64,000 bases of DNA from an uncultured Collinsella sp. (GCA_900539035.1 UQAU01000001.1:124001-188000), one strand, 5' to 3'; shown: positions 25,111 to 34,388, counted from the stretch's first letter. Notes: generated by a model from the sequence alone, not told the origin. Numbers and translations are program-made.

Positions 25111-26205
25111 ATGGAGTACAGCAAGAACCCCTTTACCCCAACATTTGGAAGCGTCCCTCCCTTTCTAGCGGGTCGCGAGCATATCCTGCGTGACATCAAC
25201 CGTGGCTTTATCAACGGCCCGGGAGATCCCAACCTGTCGACCATTTTTACTGGCGCAAGGGGAACGGGCAAGACGGCGCTTCTCTCGCTCCTTTCAGAAA
25301 CGGCGCTTGAACACGGCTGGATCGCAGCAAATGTCTCCGCCATGCCAGGCATGCTCGAAGATATTATCGAGCGAACCAAAGAAGCCGCAGATAGCTACCT
25401 CTCACAGCCTCACGCGCGCATAAACGGTGTTCAAATTGGCCCAGTGGGCATCGATTGGACATATGCTCAAGAGGCTCAGGGCAACTGGCGCACGCGCATG
25501 AATGGCATCTTTAAGCAACTCGAAAAACATGACATCGGACTTCTCATCACCATCGATGAAGTCACAGTCGATCTCGAAGAAATGCTTCAATTTGCCTCTG
25601 TTTACCAGCACTTTGTACGCGAAGGTAAAAAAGTTGCCCTACTCATGGCAGGACTGCCCTACAAAGTATCGGCGTTGCTGCGTAACGATTCCGTCTCGTT
25701 CCTCAGGCGTTCCCAATATCATCAGTTAGGACGAATCACTGACGTTGAAATTGCAAACGCATTCCGCAAAACCGTTGAGGCCGGAGGCCGCTCAATCACG
25801 CCAGAAGCGCTCGAGGATGCCGTGAAGGCCGTCGACGGATTTCCCTATATGATGCAGCTCGTCGGATATCGCACATGGGATGTTTCGGAGAACTCGCCCA
25901 AAATCAGCACACCCGATGTCCGGCAGGGTTCTCTGCTTGCCCGCATGGAGCTGCGTGATCGAATTCTCGAAACGACCTATCGGGAGCTTTCCGATAAAGA
26001 CATTGAGTTTTTGCTCGCGATGCTGCCTGATTCTGGCCCCAGCAGGGTCTCGGAGATAGCCAAACGCATGGGCGTCGCCAGCAACTACGCAAGCCAATAC
26101 AAACGCCGCCTCCTCGAGGACGGCGTTGTCGGGGAACGTGGACGTGGTCTCGTTGGCTTTGACATCCCCGCGTTCAGGGAATTCTTGAACGAGAAGGCGT
26201 TTTAG
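25111..26205 (+). CDS. AAA+ ATPase with C-terminal winged helix (Cdc6/archaeal-ATPase-like)
   Basis: 364 residues. Walker A is GARGTGKT (48-55) and Walker B LLITIDEV (about 144-151). A sensor-like block LLMAGLPYKVSALL and an arginine-rich FLRRSQYHQLG follow. The C-terminal 90 residues form a winged helix (EFLLAMLPDSGPSRVSEIAK, then RMGVASNYASQYKRRLLEDG), giving the layout of Cdc6-like or STAND-related archaeal-type ATPases. The start at 25111 follows AAAGGAG. The gene stands alone, with iterons abutting it. A role as a DNA-binding switch or replication-type initiator is inferred. Function unknown. Confidence 0.8.
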   Translation: MEYSKNPFTPTFGSVPPFLAGREHILRDINRGFINGPGDPNLSTIFTGARGTGKTALLSLLSETALEHGWIAANVSAMPGMLEDIIERTKEAADSYLSQPHARINGVQIGPVGIDWTYAQEAQGNWRTRMNGIFKQLEKHDIGLLITIDEVTVDLEEMLQFASVYQHFVREGKKVALLMAGLPYKVSALLRNDSVSFLRRSQYHQLGRITDVEIANAFRKTVEAGGRSITPEALEDAVKAVDGFPYMMQLVGYRTWDVSENSPKISTPDVRQGSLLARMELRDRILETTYRELSDKDIEFLLAMLPDSGPSRVSEIAKRMGVASNYASQYKRRLLEDGVVGERGRGLVGFDIPAFREFLNEKAF

Positions 26206-26314
26206 CACACCGGAATTGTCCGCTGGAGCATCGTTGCATGGCAATCGGCATTCCTCTTGGTAAGGACAGCAAGTATTTTCCACCAACACCGATTGTCATG
26301 CGTTTTTCTTGCCC

Positions 26315-26845
26315 TTAGGCCAACTTGCGGGCGAGCTCTCGCACCTCTTCCAACTTGGGCGACGATGCCATGCTATCGCGCTCGGTCATACCGCTGATGG
26401 TGATAATGCCTTGGTCCTCCCACTTGCAGTACGCGCAGGTTGACTTGTACATAGCGATCGCCGCATCATAGACGCCCTCGCTGTGGCTATCGAGCAAAAG
26501 GGCCGTCTTGGTGAACGGGAAGCCCGTAGCACCGAAGGCGTACAGGCGGTCGATGGCGGCCTTCTCCTGCGCGGTGATATCAAACCAGTAGATAGGCGAA
26601 GCGAAGACAACCATGTCGGCGCCTTTCAGCGACTCGATCACGTCGGCCATGTCGTCCTTCTGCACGCAAGTGCCCTCATGGGTAAAGCAGTACTGGCATC
26701 CCAGACAACCAGCGATCTTTTTGCCGGCAACGCGGACGACCTCGACCGTATGGCCGCCCTCGCGCGCGGTCTCGGCAAACGCCTCGACCATGGTGTCGGT
26801 ATTGGCACCCTTGCGCGGGCTACCACTCAATACAACGATATTCAT
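26315..26845 (-). CDS. NADPH-dependent FMN reductase / flavodoxin-fold oxidoreductase
   Basis: 176 residues with the FMN-phosphate loop VVLSGSPRKGANTDTM, the Cys pair GCLGCQYCF and the FASPIYWFDITAQ flavin motif. A GTCVQKDDM segment follows, as in iron-sulfur flavoprotein relatives. It would use NAD(P)H and FMN to reduce quinones, nitro compounds or similar electrophiles. GGAGGGAG precedes ATG 26845. It points the same way as the hydrolase and CMD-cupin genes (145-bp gap), so it may share their electrophile-response role. Confidence 0.9.
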   Translation of the reverse strand: MNIVVLSGSPRKGANTDTMVEAFAETAREGGHTVEVVRVAGKKIAGCLGCQYCFTHEGTCVQKDDMADVIESLKGADMVVFASPIYWFDITAQEKAAIDRLYAFGATGFPFTKTALLLDSHSEGVYDAAIAMYKSTCAYCKWEDQGIITISGMTERDSMASSPKLEEVRELARKLA

Positions 26846-26990
26846 AGAAATCTCCCTCCTTCATGCCGCAGGCGCACGGCATGTTTTCTTGTAGCCAAAA
26901 CGAATGGAGTTAATCAATCGCCTCGTTTCAGCTACTCCCACTCTTTAGAAGAATCGTCGCTGGAAACTTGGTATTGAATCAAGGCACGCC

Positions 26991-27962
26991 TTATTTCAGA
27001 TATTCCTCAAAGAATGCCTTCAGCTTTCCAAACGGAATGATGTCCATCTGATCGTAAAGGTCGGTGTGGCTGGCACCAGGGATAATGAGCAATTCCTTGT
27101 TGTCCCCCGTCAGCTTGCCGTACGCGGCTTCGCTGAAATAGCGGGAGTGCGCCTTCTCGCCATGCACCAGCAACACAGCAGAGCGGATTTCGCTGCTGTA
27201 TTGCAAAATCGACATATTCAAAAATGACAGCGAAGACGTCGCATTCCAGCCACCGTTGGAGTTCAGGCTGCGGGGATGATAGCCTCGCGGAGTTTTGTAG
27301 TAGGCGTAATAGTCCGCTACAAACTGCGGCGCATCCTCCGGTAGCGGATCGACCACGCCGCCCGCCAGCGCATAGCTGCCGTTTTTATAGTCCTCGGTGC
27401 GCTGCTCATTCAGCGCTTTCCGCTTTTCAAAGCGCGCCTGCTCGGAATCCTCGGCGTCAAAATAGCCGTTGGCGGTCACACGGGTCATGTCGTACATGGT
27501 CATAGCCGCGGTAGCTTTGATACGGGTGTCGATGGCCGCCGCATTGACTGCCATGCCGCCCCAACCGCAGATTCCGATGATGCCGATACGCTCCGGGTCA
27601 ACGCTTTCCTGCACAGAGAGGAAATCCACCGCTGCGCAGAAGTCCTCGGTGTTGATGTCCGGCGATGCTACATAGCGGGGCGTGCCGCCGCTCTCGCCGG
27701 TATAGGACGGGTCAAAGGCAATTGCAAAAAAGCCCAGCTCCGCCATTTTCTGCGCGTACAGACCGGAGGACTGCTCCTTCACCGCGCCAAAAGGGCCGCT
27801 GACGGCGATGGCGGGCAGCTTGCCTTCCGCGTTCTTAGGCACGTAGACGTCAGCCACCAGCGTGATGCCGTATCGGTTATGGAAGGTCGCCTTGCTGTGC
27901 TCAACCTTGTCGTTTTTGGGGAACACCTTGTCCCATTCCTGCGTCAGTTTCAACTGCTCCAT
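26991..27962 (-). CDS. Alpha/beta hydrolase, dienelactone-hydrolase-like
   Basis: 323 residues. The nucleophile elbow reads GIIGICGWGG, so Cys replaces Ser in GxSxG, as in dienelactone hydrolases. The oxyanion strand is AIAVSGPFGAVKEQSSG, and the catalytic His lies in IPGASHTDLYDQ. A cap-like insertion covers about 165-240. The substrate is unknown; YcjY/DLH relatives act on esters, lactones or thioesters. It starts 2 bp after the stop of the CMD-cupin gene, so the two are cotranscribed. Confidence 0.87.
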   Translation of the reverse strand: MEQLKLTQEWDKVFPKNDKVEHSKATFHNRYGITLVADVYVPKNAEGKLPAIAVSGPFGAVKEQSSGLYAQKMAELGFFAIAFDPSYTGESGGTPRYVASPDINTEDFCAAVDFLSVQESVDPERIGIIGICGWGGMAVNAAAIDTRIKATAAMTMYDMTRVTANGYFDAEDSEQARFEKRKALNEQRTEDYKNGSYALAGGVVDPLPEDAPQFVADYYAYYKTPRGYHPRSLNSNGGWNATSSLSFLNMSILQYSSEIRSAVLLVHGEKAHSRYFSEAAYGKLTGDNKELLIIPGASHTDLYDQMDIIPFGKLKAFFEEYLK

Positions 27963-27964
27963 GC

Positions 27965-28729
27965 CTAAGCCTCCTTGTCGGTCGCTTTAAGGTATTGCTC
28001 GTCGTCCACGGGCTCCAACCACTCGTTGGAGGCATCCTCGCCCGGAACCTCCACCGCGAGATGGGAGAACCAGCTGTCGGGCGCCGCACCGTGCCAGTGC
28101 TTTACGCCCGCGGGAATATTTACTACATCGCCAGGGCACAGCTCTTGTGCCGGTTTGCCCCATTCCTGGTAAAACCCTCGGCCAGCCACGCAGACGAGAA
28201 TCTGTCCCCCACCGCTTTTGGCGTGATGTGTGTGCCAGTTGTTGCGGCAGCCGGGCTCAAACGTAACGTTGTAAATACCGACCTGCTCGGTGGAAAGGGG
28301 CGCGAGGTAGCTTTGCCCGATAAAGTACTTCGCAAATGCGTCGTTGGGGTCACCGATGGGAAAGGCCATCTCGTTTTGATGCTTGGTTCTTGCGTCGGCG
28401 GCATCGTCATCCGCCCAGACCTCTTTCGCCATGTGGAAGGCCGCCCATGCCTTGGGCCATCCCGCGTAAAATGCCGCGTGCGTAAGGATTTCCGCTATCT
28501 CAGCCCTGGTCACGCCGTTGTTCTTTGCGGACATCAGATGATATTGGAACGAAGAGTCCGTCAGCCCCTGTGCCATCAAAGCGACCACCGTCACCACGCT
28601 GCGGTCTCGAAGGGAAAGCCCGTCTTCTCGACTCCACACCTCGCCGAACAGCACATCGTCATTGAGCTGTGCAAATTTGGGGGCAAAGTCCCCCAGGGCA
28701 TCTCTGCCCGCCGTCTGTTTAATTGCCAT
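27965..28729 (-). CDS. Carboxymuconolactone decarboxylase-like / cupin fusion protein
   Basis: 254 residues. The N-terminal half is a CMD/AhpD-like helical domain (LSLRDRSVVTVVALMAQG, ILTHAAFYAGWPKAWAAFHM). The C-terminal half is a cupin with the metal motifs HTHHAKSGGGQILVCVAGRG and CPGDVVNIPAGVKHWHGA. Such fusions are usually partners of carbonyl or electrophile detoxification enzymes. ATG 28729 follows AGGAGGAAATCAATT; the longer frame upstream lacks a ribosome site. Divergent from merR. Confidence 0.88.
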   Translation of the reverse strand: MAIKQTAGRDALGDFAPKFAQLNDDVLFGEVWSREDGLSLRDRSVVTVVALMAQGLTDSSFQYHLMSAKNNGVTRAEIAEILTHAAFYAGWPKAWAAFHMAKEVWADDDAADARTKHQNEMAFPIGDPNDAFAKYFIGQSYLAPLSTEQVGIYNVTFEPGCRNNWHTHHAKSGGGQILVCVAGRGFYQEWGKPAQELCPGDVVNIPAGVKHWHGAAPDSWFSHLAVEVPGEDASNEWLEPVDDEQYLKATDKEA

Positions 28730-28898
28730 AATTGATTTCCTCCTGTCGATGGTATTAGGCACAAATCTGTTTCCGTGCGGCCAAGCTGCCCGCCTAGATT
28801 CCCATGTCCATTCGTCGCGCCTGCTCAAGGGCGGGGTGACCGGCGATTACGGAACACCCCTTGCGCTCCCAATTTATATTGACGAGAATGAAGGTAAA

Positions 28899-28918
28899 AC
28901 CTAAACCTAACTTTAGGT
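28899..28918. promoter_or_regulatory. MerR-type operator between CMD-cupin and merR
   Basis: ACCTAAA and TTTAGGT form a perfect 7-bp inverted repeat with a 6-bp spacer, 35 bp before the merR start and 170 bp before the divergent gene. TTGACG lies at 28879-28884. This geometry suits a MerR-family activator. Confidence 0.65.
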
Positions 28919-28952
28919 CAAGGAGTGAATTCGAGATTTATCCGGAGGGACC

Positions 28953-29393
28953 ATGTACACAATCGGACAGGTAGCGGAGATGTTCAGTCTGCCCGTTTCC
29001 ACGCTGCGGTATTACGACAAGCAGGGGCTGTTCCCGGGATTGGAGCGGGCGTCGGGCATTCGCCGATTCGGCGATACGGAACTCGAGGCGCTTCGGGTCA
29101 TCGAATGCCTGAAGAAGGCTGGGATGGAGATCAAGGACATCCGACTGTTCATGGAATGGTGCGCGGAGGGCCCATCGACATATCCCAAGCGCAAGGCCAT
29201 GTTCGAGGAGCGAAAGGCCCACATGGAGTCGGAGATTGCGAAGATGAACCGCGCGCTGGACATGTTGAAGTTCAAATGCTGGTACTACGAGCAGGCGATT
29301 CAGGATGGCAACGAGGATAGACTGAAGGCGCTGATTCCCGACAATTTGCCGGAAGAGATTAAAGATACCTACGATAACGCCCACGCTCAATAA
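28953..29393 (+). CDS. MerR-family transcriptional regulator
   Basis: 146 residues beginning MYTIGQVAEMFSLPVSTLRYYDKQGLFPG, the MerR DNA-binding head, followed by GMEIKDIRLFMEW and a coiled-coil dimerisation helix (FEERKAHMESEIAKMNRALDM). The single Cys in KFKCWYYE is placed where NmlR/AdhR-like members sense electrophiles. The gene faces the CMD-cupin/hydrolase operon across an operator-like dyad, making it the probable regulator. TCCGGAGGGACC precedes the ATG. Confidence 0.9.
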   Translation: MYTIGQVAEMFSLPVSTLRYYDKQGLFPGLERASGIRRFGDTELEALRVIECLKKAGMEIKDIRLFMEWCAEGPSTYPKRKAMFEERKAHMESEIAKMNRALDMLKFKCWYYEQAIQDGNEDRLKALIPDNLPEEIKDTYDNAHAQ

Positions 29394-29455
29394 TGCCGCC
29401 CGATGCTCAAGGGACTTTGGCAAGGAGTCGTTTTAGGCAGACATGCAAAAAGGAA

Positions 29456-29486
29456 GCCTCCGAACCAGAAGGTTCGGAGGCTTTTA
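29456..29486 (+). terminator. Rho-independent terminator of merR
   Basis: GCCTCCGAACC-AGAA-GGTTCGGAGGC has an 11-bp perfect stem followed by TTTTATT. Preceding A-rich sequence would let it work in both directions. Confidence 0.9.
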
Positions 29487-29624
29487 TTCCCGTCATTTCG
29501 CTGATGGCTTTGCTCTATGGCGACGCCGAAACAACATCGGGCGGTACTCGACGGTATCAAAACGCAAGCTCAGAAGCCAGTTCCCGTTATTCCCATAGGC
29601 ATAAGCGCATCTGTTCGCGATTGC

Positions 29625-30524
29625 CTATCGATGCTTTGCCTCGAGCGCGGCAGACACCGCATCGAGGAACTCCCGTACATGGTCTGCGGGGTGCGACGAA
29701 TGAAGCAGCCCGTAAGACACGAGACAGTCCCAATCGGTAGGGACGGTTTTGAGCATGGGGTGGACGTTGGCCCACAACGGCAGCGTCGCAAGCGCGAGGT
29801 CCTCGTTCGCGCCGCGATTGAACACCTCCGCCCGATATTGCGGGAAGTCTACGAGCGCGATTTGAGGATGATGCAAGAGTATCTCGTCGCGCACGCGGTC
29901 GATTTCGGCGTTCCAGCCCCGGCGTATAAGCATAAGACTGTGATTGTGGAGGTCGTCGAATGTAACGATGTCGCGTTTGGCGAGTTCGTTGTCGACGGGA
30001 ACGGCGCACCAGAGCGGCTCGCGCGAAAGCTCGAGGCCCAGGCACCCGCGCTCTTTAAGAAAGGCATCGTCGAAAATCCCCGCCACGATATCCATGTCTT
30101 GCCCGAGGTTCGCCAAACCGCGTGCCGCCGAGGGTGTGTTTTCAAACGTGACCACCTGAAGGCTCATGCCAGGGCAACGTTCCTTCACCTTCGGCCACAG
30201 CTTCGTGAGCGGCGTGCTGGGCGTCATGAGCGACACTCCCACGCGGATGATACGCTTCTCTCCACGCTCGGCGACGCGGGCGCGTGCGATTGATTCTTGA
30301 GAGTACTGCACGATATGGCGAGCGTCGGCGAGCAGCGACCTGCCTGCTCGCGTAAGCGAAAGCCCCTGATGCGATCGGTGGAACAGCGTAAGGCCTAGCC
30401 GCGACTCCAGCAGGTTCATCTGCTTGATGACGGCCGTGGGCGTGATGAAGGACTCTTGTGCCGCCTTGGAGAAGCTGCCCGCCTCCGCCACGCGGATGAA
30501 AGTGTCAAGCTGTGGGTTGTACAT
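29625..30524 (-). CDS. LysR-family transcriptional regulator
   Basis: 299 residues. The N-terminal HTH reads MYNPQLDTFIRVAEAGSFSK and TPTAVIKQMNLLESRLGLTLF, and a periplasmic-binding-like effector domain follows (IIRVGVSLM, DMDIVAGIFDD, LMLIRRGWN). ATG 30524 sits 4 bases after AGGAGG. It diverges from the aldo/keto reductase at 30654 across 130 bp, the usual arrangement with a regulated target. Confidence 0.92.
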   Translation of the reverse strand: MYNPQLDTFIRVAEAGSFSKAAQESFITPTAVIKQMNLLESRLGLTLFHRSHQGLSLTRAGRSLLADARHIVQYSQESIARARVAERGEKRIIRVGVSLMTPSTPLTKLWPKVKERCPGMSLQVVTFENTPSAARGLANLGQDMDIVAGIFDDAFLKERGCLGLELSREPLWCAVPVDNELAKRDIVTFDDLHNHSLMLIRRGWNAEIDRVRDEILLHHPQIALVDFPQYRAEVFNRGANEDLALATLPLWANVHPMLKTVPTDWDCLVSYGLLHSSHPADHVREFLDAVSAALEAKHR

Positions 30525-30653
30525 CGATCCTCCTGTCACGCATTATGTGCCGTATATACCCCATGGTTATATCCATCATTCCAACGTGAACTTCTCGCAC
30601 GTCAGCAAACGCCGTAGCATTGCATTCGAAAAGTCACCATTAAGGAGGAGACC

Positions 30654-31502
30654 ATGGAGTATCTGAAGCTCAATAACGACGTAGAGATGCCCATCGAAGG
30701 TTTGGGCACCTTCCTCATGACCCCGGTCGAGGCCGAGGCGGCCGCATCCGTCGCGCTCGCGGCTGGCTACGAGCACATCGACACCGCCAACGCCTACATG
30801 AACGAGCGCGCCGTGGGCCGTGCCATCGCCAAGAGCGGCATCGCGCGCGACAAGATCTCCGTCTCCACCAAGCTCTGGCCGAGCGTCTACGACGCAGGCA
30901 TGCCGGCGGTGGACGCCACGCTCCAGCGCCTGGGGCTCGACTACGTCGACATGCTCATCCTGCACCAGCCGGTAGGCGACTACCTGGCCGCGTGGCGCAC
31001 GATGGAGGAGGCGTACCGCGCGGGCAAGGTGCGCGCCCTCGGCCTCTCCAACTTCCCGCAAGACAAGATCACCGAGGTCATCGAGGTCGCCGACATCATG
31101 CCGCAGCTCGTGACCGTTGAGTGCCACCCCTATCACGCCCAGCGCGACCTGCGCGCCTACCTCGCGCCGTACGGCACGGTGATCGAGGCGTGGTACCCGC
31201 TCGGCCACGGCGACAAAGGTCTTCTGGAGGAGCCCATCTTCGTCGCTCTCGCCGAGAAGTACGGCAAGACCCCGGCCCAGGTGATCCTGCGCTGGCACGT
31301 GCAGATGGGCACCTCCATCATCCCCGGCTCCAAGAACCCCGCCCACATCGCCGACAACGCGAACATCTTCGACTTCTCCCTCACCGAAGACGAGATGGCC
31401 GAGATTGCCAAGCTCGACGGGACCATGACCTACTACACCGCCACTGAGGAAGCACTCGCGGGCTACCTGGCCATGCGCCCCGATTTCGACGCGCAGGAGT
31501 AG
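30654..31502 (+). CDS. Aldo/keto reductase (AKR5-like), copy 1
   Basis: 282 residues. The TIM-barrel signatures are visible: EHIDTANAYMNERAVG with catalytic Asp and Tyr, STKLWP with the Lys, LILHQPVGDY with the His, ALGLSNFP, and the NADPH-binding IIPGSKNPAHIADN. It reduces aldehydes or ketones with NADPH. TAAGGAGGAGACC precedes the ATG. It is divergent from LysR and is followed by a degraded flavodoxin gene and a second aldo/keto reductase. Confidence 0.92.
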   Translation: MEYLKLNNDVEMPIEGLGTFLMTPVEAEAAASVALAAGYEHIDTANAYMNERAVGRAIAKSGIARDKISVSTKLWPSVYDAGMPAVDATLQRLGLDYVDMLILHQPVGDYLAAWRTMEEAYRAGKVRALGLSNFPQDKITEVIEVADIMPQLVTVECHPYHAQRDLRAYLAPYGTVIEAWYPLGHGDKGLLEEPIFVALAEKYGKTPAQVILRWHVQMGTSIIPGSKNPAHIADNANIFDFSLTEDEMAEIAKLDGTMTYYTATEEALAGYLAMRPDFDAQE

Positions 31503-31519
31503 CGCTCAGACGATAACGG

Positions 31520-31692
31520 ACCAACCAAGCAGCCGCCGAGGACCAGTCGACTGTCGAGGACGAGCCCGCCGCAGGGCCCGCTGCAGACGGCAACGTCCTC
31601 GTGACCTACTACTCGGCACAGGGCCACACCGCTGTCGTAGCTCAGGCCATCGCCGACGATCTCGGGTGCCGATCTCTTTGAGGTGACGCCTA
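31520..31692 (+). pseudogene. Remnant of an exported flavodoxin
   Basis: Translation gives a linker-like TNQAAAEDQSTVEDEPAAG, then the flavodoxin start NVLVTYYSAQGHTAVVAQAI with the FMN-phosphate loop. At about 31664 an extra G in CTCGGGTGCC breaks the frame; restoring it gives DDLGADLFEVTP, after which no flavodoxin sequence is seen. The upstream signal peptide is also missing. Probably debris from the redox cluster. Confidence 0.7.
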
Positions 31693-31814
31693 GAACCCGC
31701 GGGTTATAACCCCGTGCGCACCCCAGCGTTATAGAACCCTCACCAACGGAAACTTCCGCCGGCGCGGCGCCCCTCGTATGGTGGATACGTCAAGTTGCGA
31801 GAAAGGAAGGCACC

Positions 31815-32666
31815 ATGGACTACATCACCTTGAACAACGGCGTCAGGATGCCGCAGCTCGGCTTCGGCGTGTACCAGATCCCGGACGCCGCGGAATGCCA
31901 GCGCGCCGTGGAGGACGCGCTCTCGGTCGGCTACCGGCTGCTCGACACGGCCGCGAGCTACGGCAACGAAGAGGCGGTCGGGGCTGCCATTCGTGCGAGC
32001 GGCCTGCCGCGCGACGAGGTGTTCGTGACGACCAAGCTGTGGATGTCGGATGTGAGCTACGAGGGGGCCAAGCGCGGCTTCGACGCGTCGCTCAAGCGGC
32101 TGGGGCTCGACTACGTCGACCTCTACCTCATCCATCAGCCGTTCGGCGACGTCTTCGGCGCGTGGCGCGCCATGGAGGAGCTCTACGAGCAGGGCGTTAT
32201 CCGCGCCATAGGCACAGCTAACTTCTACCCCGATCATCTCGCAAACCTCATCTCGTTCAACCGCATCGCCCCCGCCGTGAACCAAGTCGAGTGCAACGTG
32301 TTCTTCCAGCAGCGCGAGGCGCAGGAGTACATGGTCGGCAAGGAGGTAGCCATGGAGGGCTGGGCGCCCTTTGCGGAGGGCAGAAACGACCTCTTCCGCA
32401 ACGAGGTCCTCGCTCGCATCGGCGAGGCGCACGGCAAGACGGTCGCCCAGGTCGTGTTGCGCTGGCTGCTGCAGCGCGGTGTGGTCTGCATCCCTAAGAG
32501 CACGCACCGCCATCGCATGGAGCAGAACTTCGACGTCTTCGACTTCGCGCTGGGCGACGACGAGATGGTCGCCATCGCCGCGCTCGACACCGGGCGCAGC
32601 GCGTTCTTCGACCACCACGACCCCGCCACCATCGAATGGATGTCCGGGCTCGTGCGCAACGTGTAG
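31815..32666 (+). CDS. Aldo/keto reductase, copy 2
   Basis: 283 residues with RLLDTAASYGNEEAVG, VTTKLW, LYLIHQPFGD, AIGTANFYPD and CIPKSTHRHRMEQNF, so the Asp-Tyr-Lys-His tetrad is complete. It resembles the copy at 30654 (LGLDYVD blocks are shared) but diverges enough to be an old duplication or separate acquisition. AGAAAGGAAGG precedes the ATG. The iron alcohol dehydrogenase lies 41 bp downstream, so the pair probably forms an aldehyde/alcohol operon. Confidence 0.92.
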   Translation: MDYITLNNGVRMPQLGFGVYQIPDAAECQRAVEDALSVGYRLLDTAASYGNEEAVGAAIRASGLPRDEVFVTTKLWMSDVSYEGAKRGFDASLKRLGLDYVDLYLIHQPFGDVFGAWRAMEELYEQGVIRAIGTANFYPDHLANLISFNRIAPAVNQVECNVFFQQREAQEYMVGKEVAMEGWAPFAEGRNDLFRNEVLARIGEAHGKTVAQVVLRWLLQRGVVCIPKSTHRHRMEQNFDVFDFALGDDEMVAIAALDTGRSAFFDHHDPATIEWMSGLVRNV

Positions 32667-32707
32667 ACGAGCGTCAGAGCGCTGATAACTTACTAGGAGG
32701 AATTGCC

Positions 32708-33871
32708 ATGAACTCATTCACGTACGACTACCCGGTCAGGAACTACTTCGGCGAGGGGGCCATGGACCAGGCACTCGACGCCGAGATGGGTGCCATGGGC
32801 AAGACAGTGATGCTCGCCTACGGCGGAGGCTCGGTCAAACGAACCGGCGTCTACGGCCACGTGGTCGACAAGCTCACGAGCGCGGGCAAGCGCGTGGTGG
32901 ACTTCGGCGGCATCATGCCCAATCCGACCTACGAGAAGTGCCAGGAAGGCGCCGCGCTCGCACGCGAGGAACAGGTCGACTTCATTCTCTCCGTCGGCGG
33001 CGGGTCGGTCTTCGACTGCTGCAAGGTGGTCTCCGCGCAGGCGATGCTTGACGAGGACATCGAGACGTTCGAGCACGTCGACGGCAAGATGCCGAGCTCG
33101 TTCATCCCCATGGGCTGCATCGTGACACTCTCCGGCACGGGCGCCGAGCAGAACAACGGCGCCGTCATCACCAACGAGGAGACACACGTGAAGGGCGCCT
33201 ATCTGGGGGCGATGCCCATGTGGGCGGCGCTCGACCCGGCGCTCACGCTCACCGTACCGCACGCGCAGTTCATGAGCGGCGCGTTCGACACGCTCTCGCA
33301 CTGCATGGAGAGCTATTTCGGAAGCCCGCGCGGGCGCAATGTCACCGACGACATCAACCTCGCCATCCAGCGTAACGTCATCCGCAACATGCGGATCATC
33401 GCGGACGATGACCAGAACCTCGATGCCAGAAGCGAGCTCGTATACGACTCCGCCATGGCCGAGAACGGCGTGCTCAAGATCGGCAAGTCAACGGACTTCC
33501 AGGCGCACATGATCCAGCACCAGTACGGCGCGTACACCCACACCAACCACGGAATGGGCCTCGCGGTCATCCACCCTGCGCTCTACCGCCACCTGGCCCC
33601 CGAGGCGCCCGCGCAGTTCGCCCGCTGGGCGAGCGAGGTGTGGGGCGTCGACGCCAAGGGCAAAGACGACCTTACGGTGGCGCTCGAGGGCATCGACCGC
33701 CTGCAGACATTCATCGGCAAGATGGGGCTTCCCACGAGCTTCGCCGAGATGGGCTCCGACGCGTCCGACGAGACGCTGCACAAGGTTGCGGGCACCTGCG
33801 TGCTCACCGGCGGCTGCGCCAAGAAACTGGAGCGCAGCGAGGTGTTCCAGATTCTGACCGAGTGCCTCTAG
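32708..33871 (+). CDS. Iron-containing alcohol dehydrogenase (butanol-dehydrogenase-like)
   Basis: 387 residues. The NAD(P) loop is MLAYGGGSVKRTGVY plus LSVGGGSVFDCCK. The metal site is built from FDTLSHCMESYF and HTNHGMGLAVIHPALYRH. It interconverts aldehydes and alcohols with NAD(P)H, with Fe2+ or Zn2+ at the active site. TAGGAGG precedes ATG 32708. The gene ends at a strong terminator and is coexpressed with the preceding aldo/keto reductase. Confidence 0.93.
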   Translation: MNSFTYDYPVRNYFGEGAMDQALDAEMGAMGKTVMLAYGGGSVKRTGVYGHVVDKLTSAGKRVVDFGGIMPNPTYEKCQEGAALAREEQVDFILSVGGGSVFDCCKVVSAQAMLDEDIETFEHVDGKMPSSFIPMGCIVTLSGTGAEQNNGAVITNEETHVKGAYLGAMPMWAALDPALTLTVPHAQFMSGAFDTLSHCMESYFGSPRGRNVTDDINLAIQRNVIRNMRIIADDDQNLDARSELVYDSAMAENGVLKIGKSTDFQAHMIQHQYGAYTHTNHGMGLAVIHPALYRHLAPEAPAQFARWASEVWGVDAKGKDDLTVALEGIDRLQTFIGKMGLPTSFAEMGSDASDETLHKVAGTCVLTGGCAKKLERSEVFQILTECL

Positions 33872-33905
33872 ATCGGCGGGGGTCCCGATCCGCCCGCGCC
33901 GAAGG

Positions 33906-33952
33906 AAACTCAGAAGGCCCCTCGTTTTTCACGAGGAGCCTTCTGAGTTTTT
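33906..33952. terminator. Strong bidirectional terminator
   Basis: AAACTCAGAAGGC and GCCTTCTGAGTTT arms, with CCTCG...CGAGG extending the stem inside, followed by TTTTTG. It lies 34 bp after the alcohol dehydrogenase stop. Confidence 0.9.
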
Positions 33953-34388
33953 GCCCGATTGTGAAACCATGTGGCTTGCAGGTGCGGCGGTTGCGAAACG
34001 CTCCCATCGGTCGCCATCAGAACCGTACGAAACCGTATGAAATACAAGAACAAATGTTCTATTACTATTCCCGCTCAGTGACTAATCCAATCCGAGTGTT
34101 GTCGATGCGTGTCGCGTCGTACCGCCTAAGGGCTGATTCGTGCGCAATTTGGGCGAATCAGGCCCTTGATTCGCGATTTCGGGAATGACTCAATTGATTC
34201 GCAAAACCGCAGGTCGTTCCTTTAATCACTCCCTGGTTTCCGCCGGGGTTCGTAGCGGGTGACGTGAAAAGGGGTGATTCAAAGGGTCGGAGAGATGCGT
34301 CTTTGCCAAGAAAATAAGGTTAGCCTTATCTTACTGCATGATTCGTGTGTTATGGTTAGATGGCTCTAACTTTTTGGGGGCGATAGCC
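33953..34388. other. Intergenic stretch without a gene
   Basis: No supported gene. It contains an inverted repeat CTGATTCG...CGAATCAG at 34133-34161 and one AAAACCGCAGG box at 34203-34213, the same box seen inside the long palindromic elements. It marks the border between the redox cluster and a patch of Firmicutes-like, partly broken methyltransferase genes. Confidence 0.55.
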
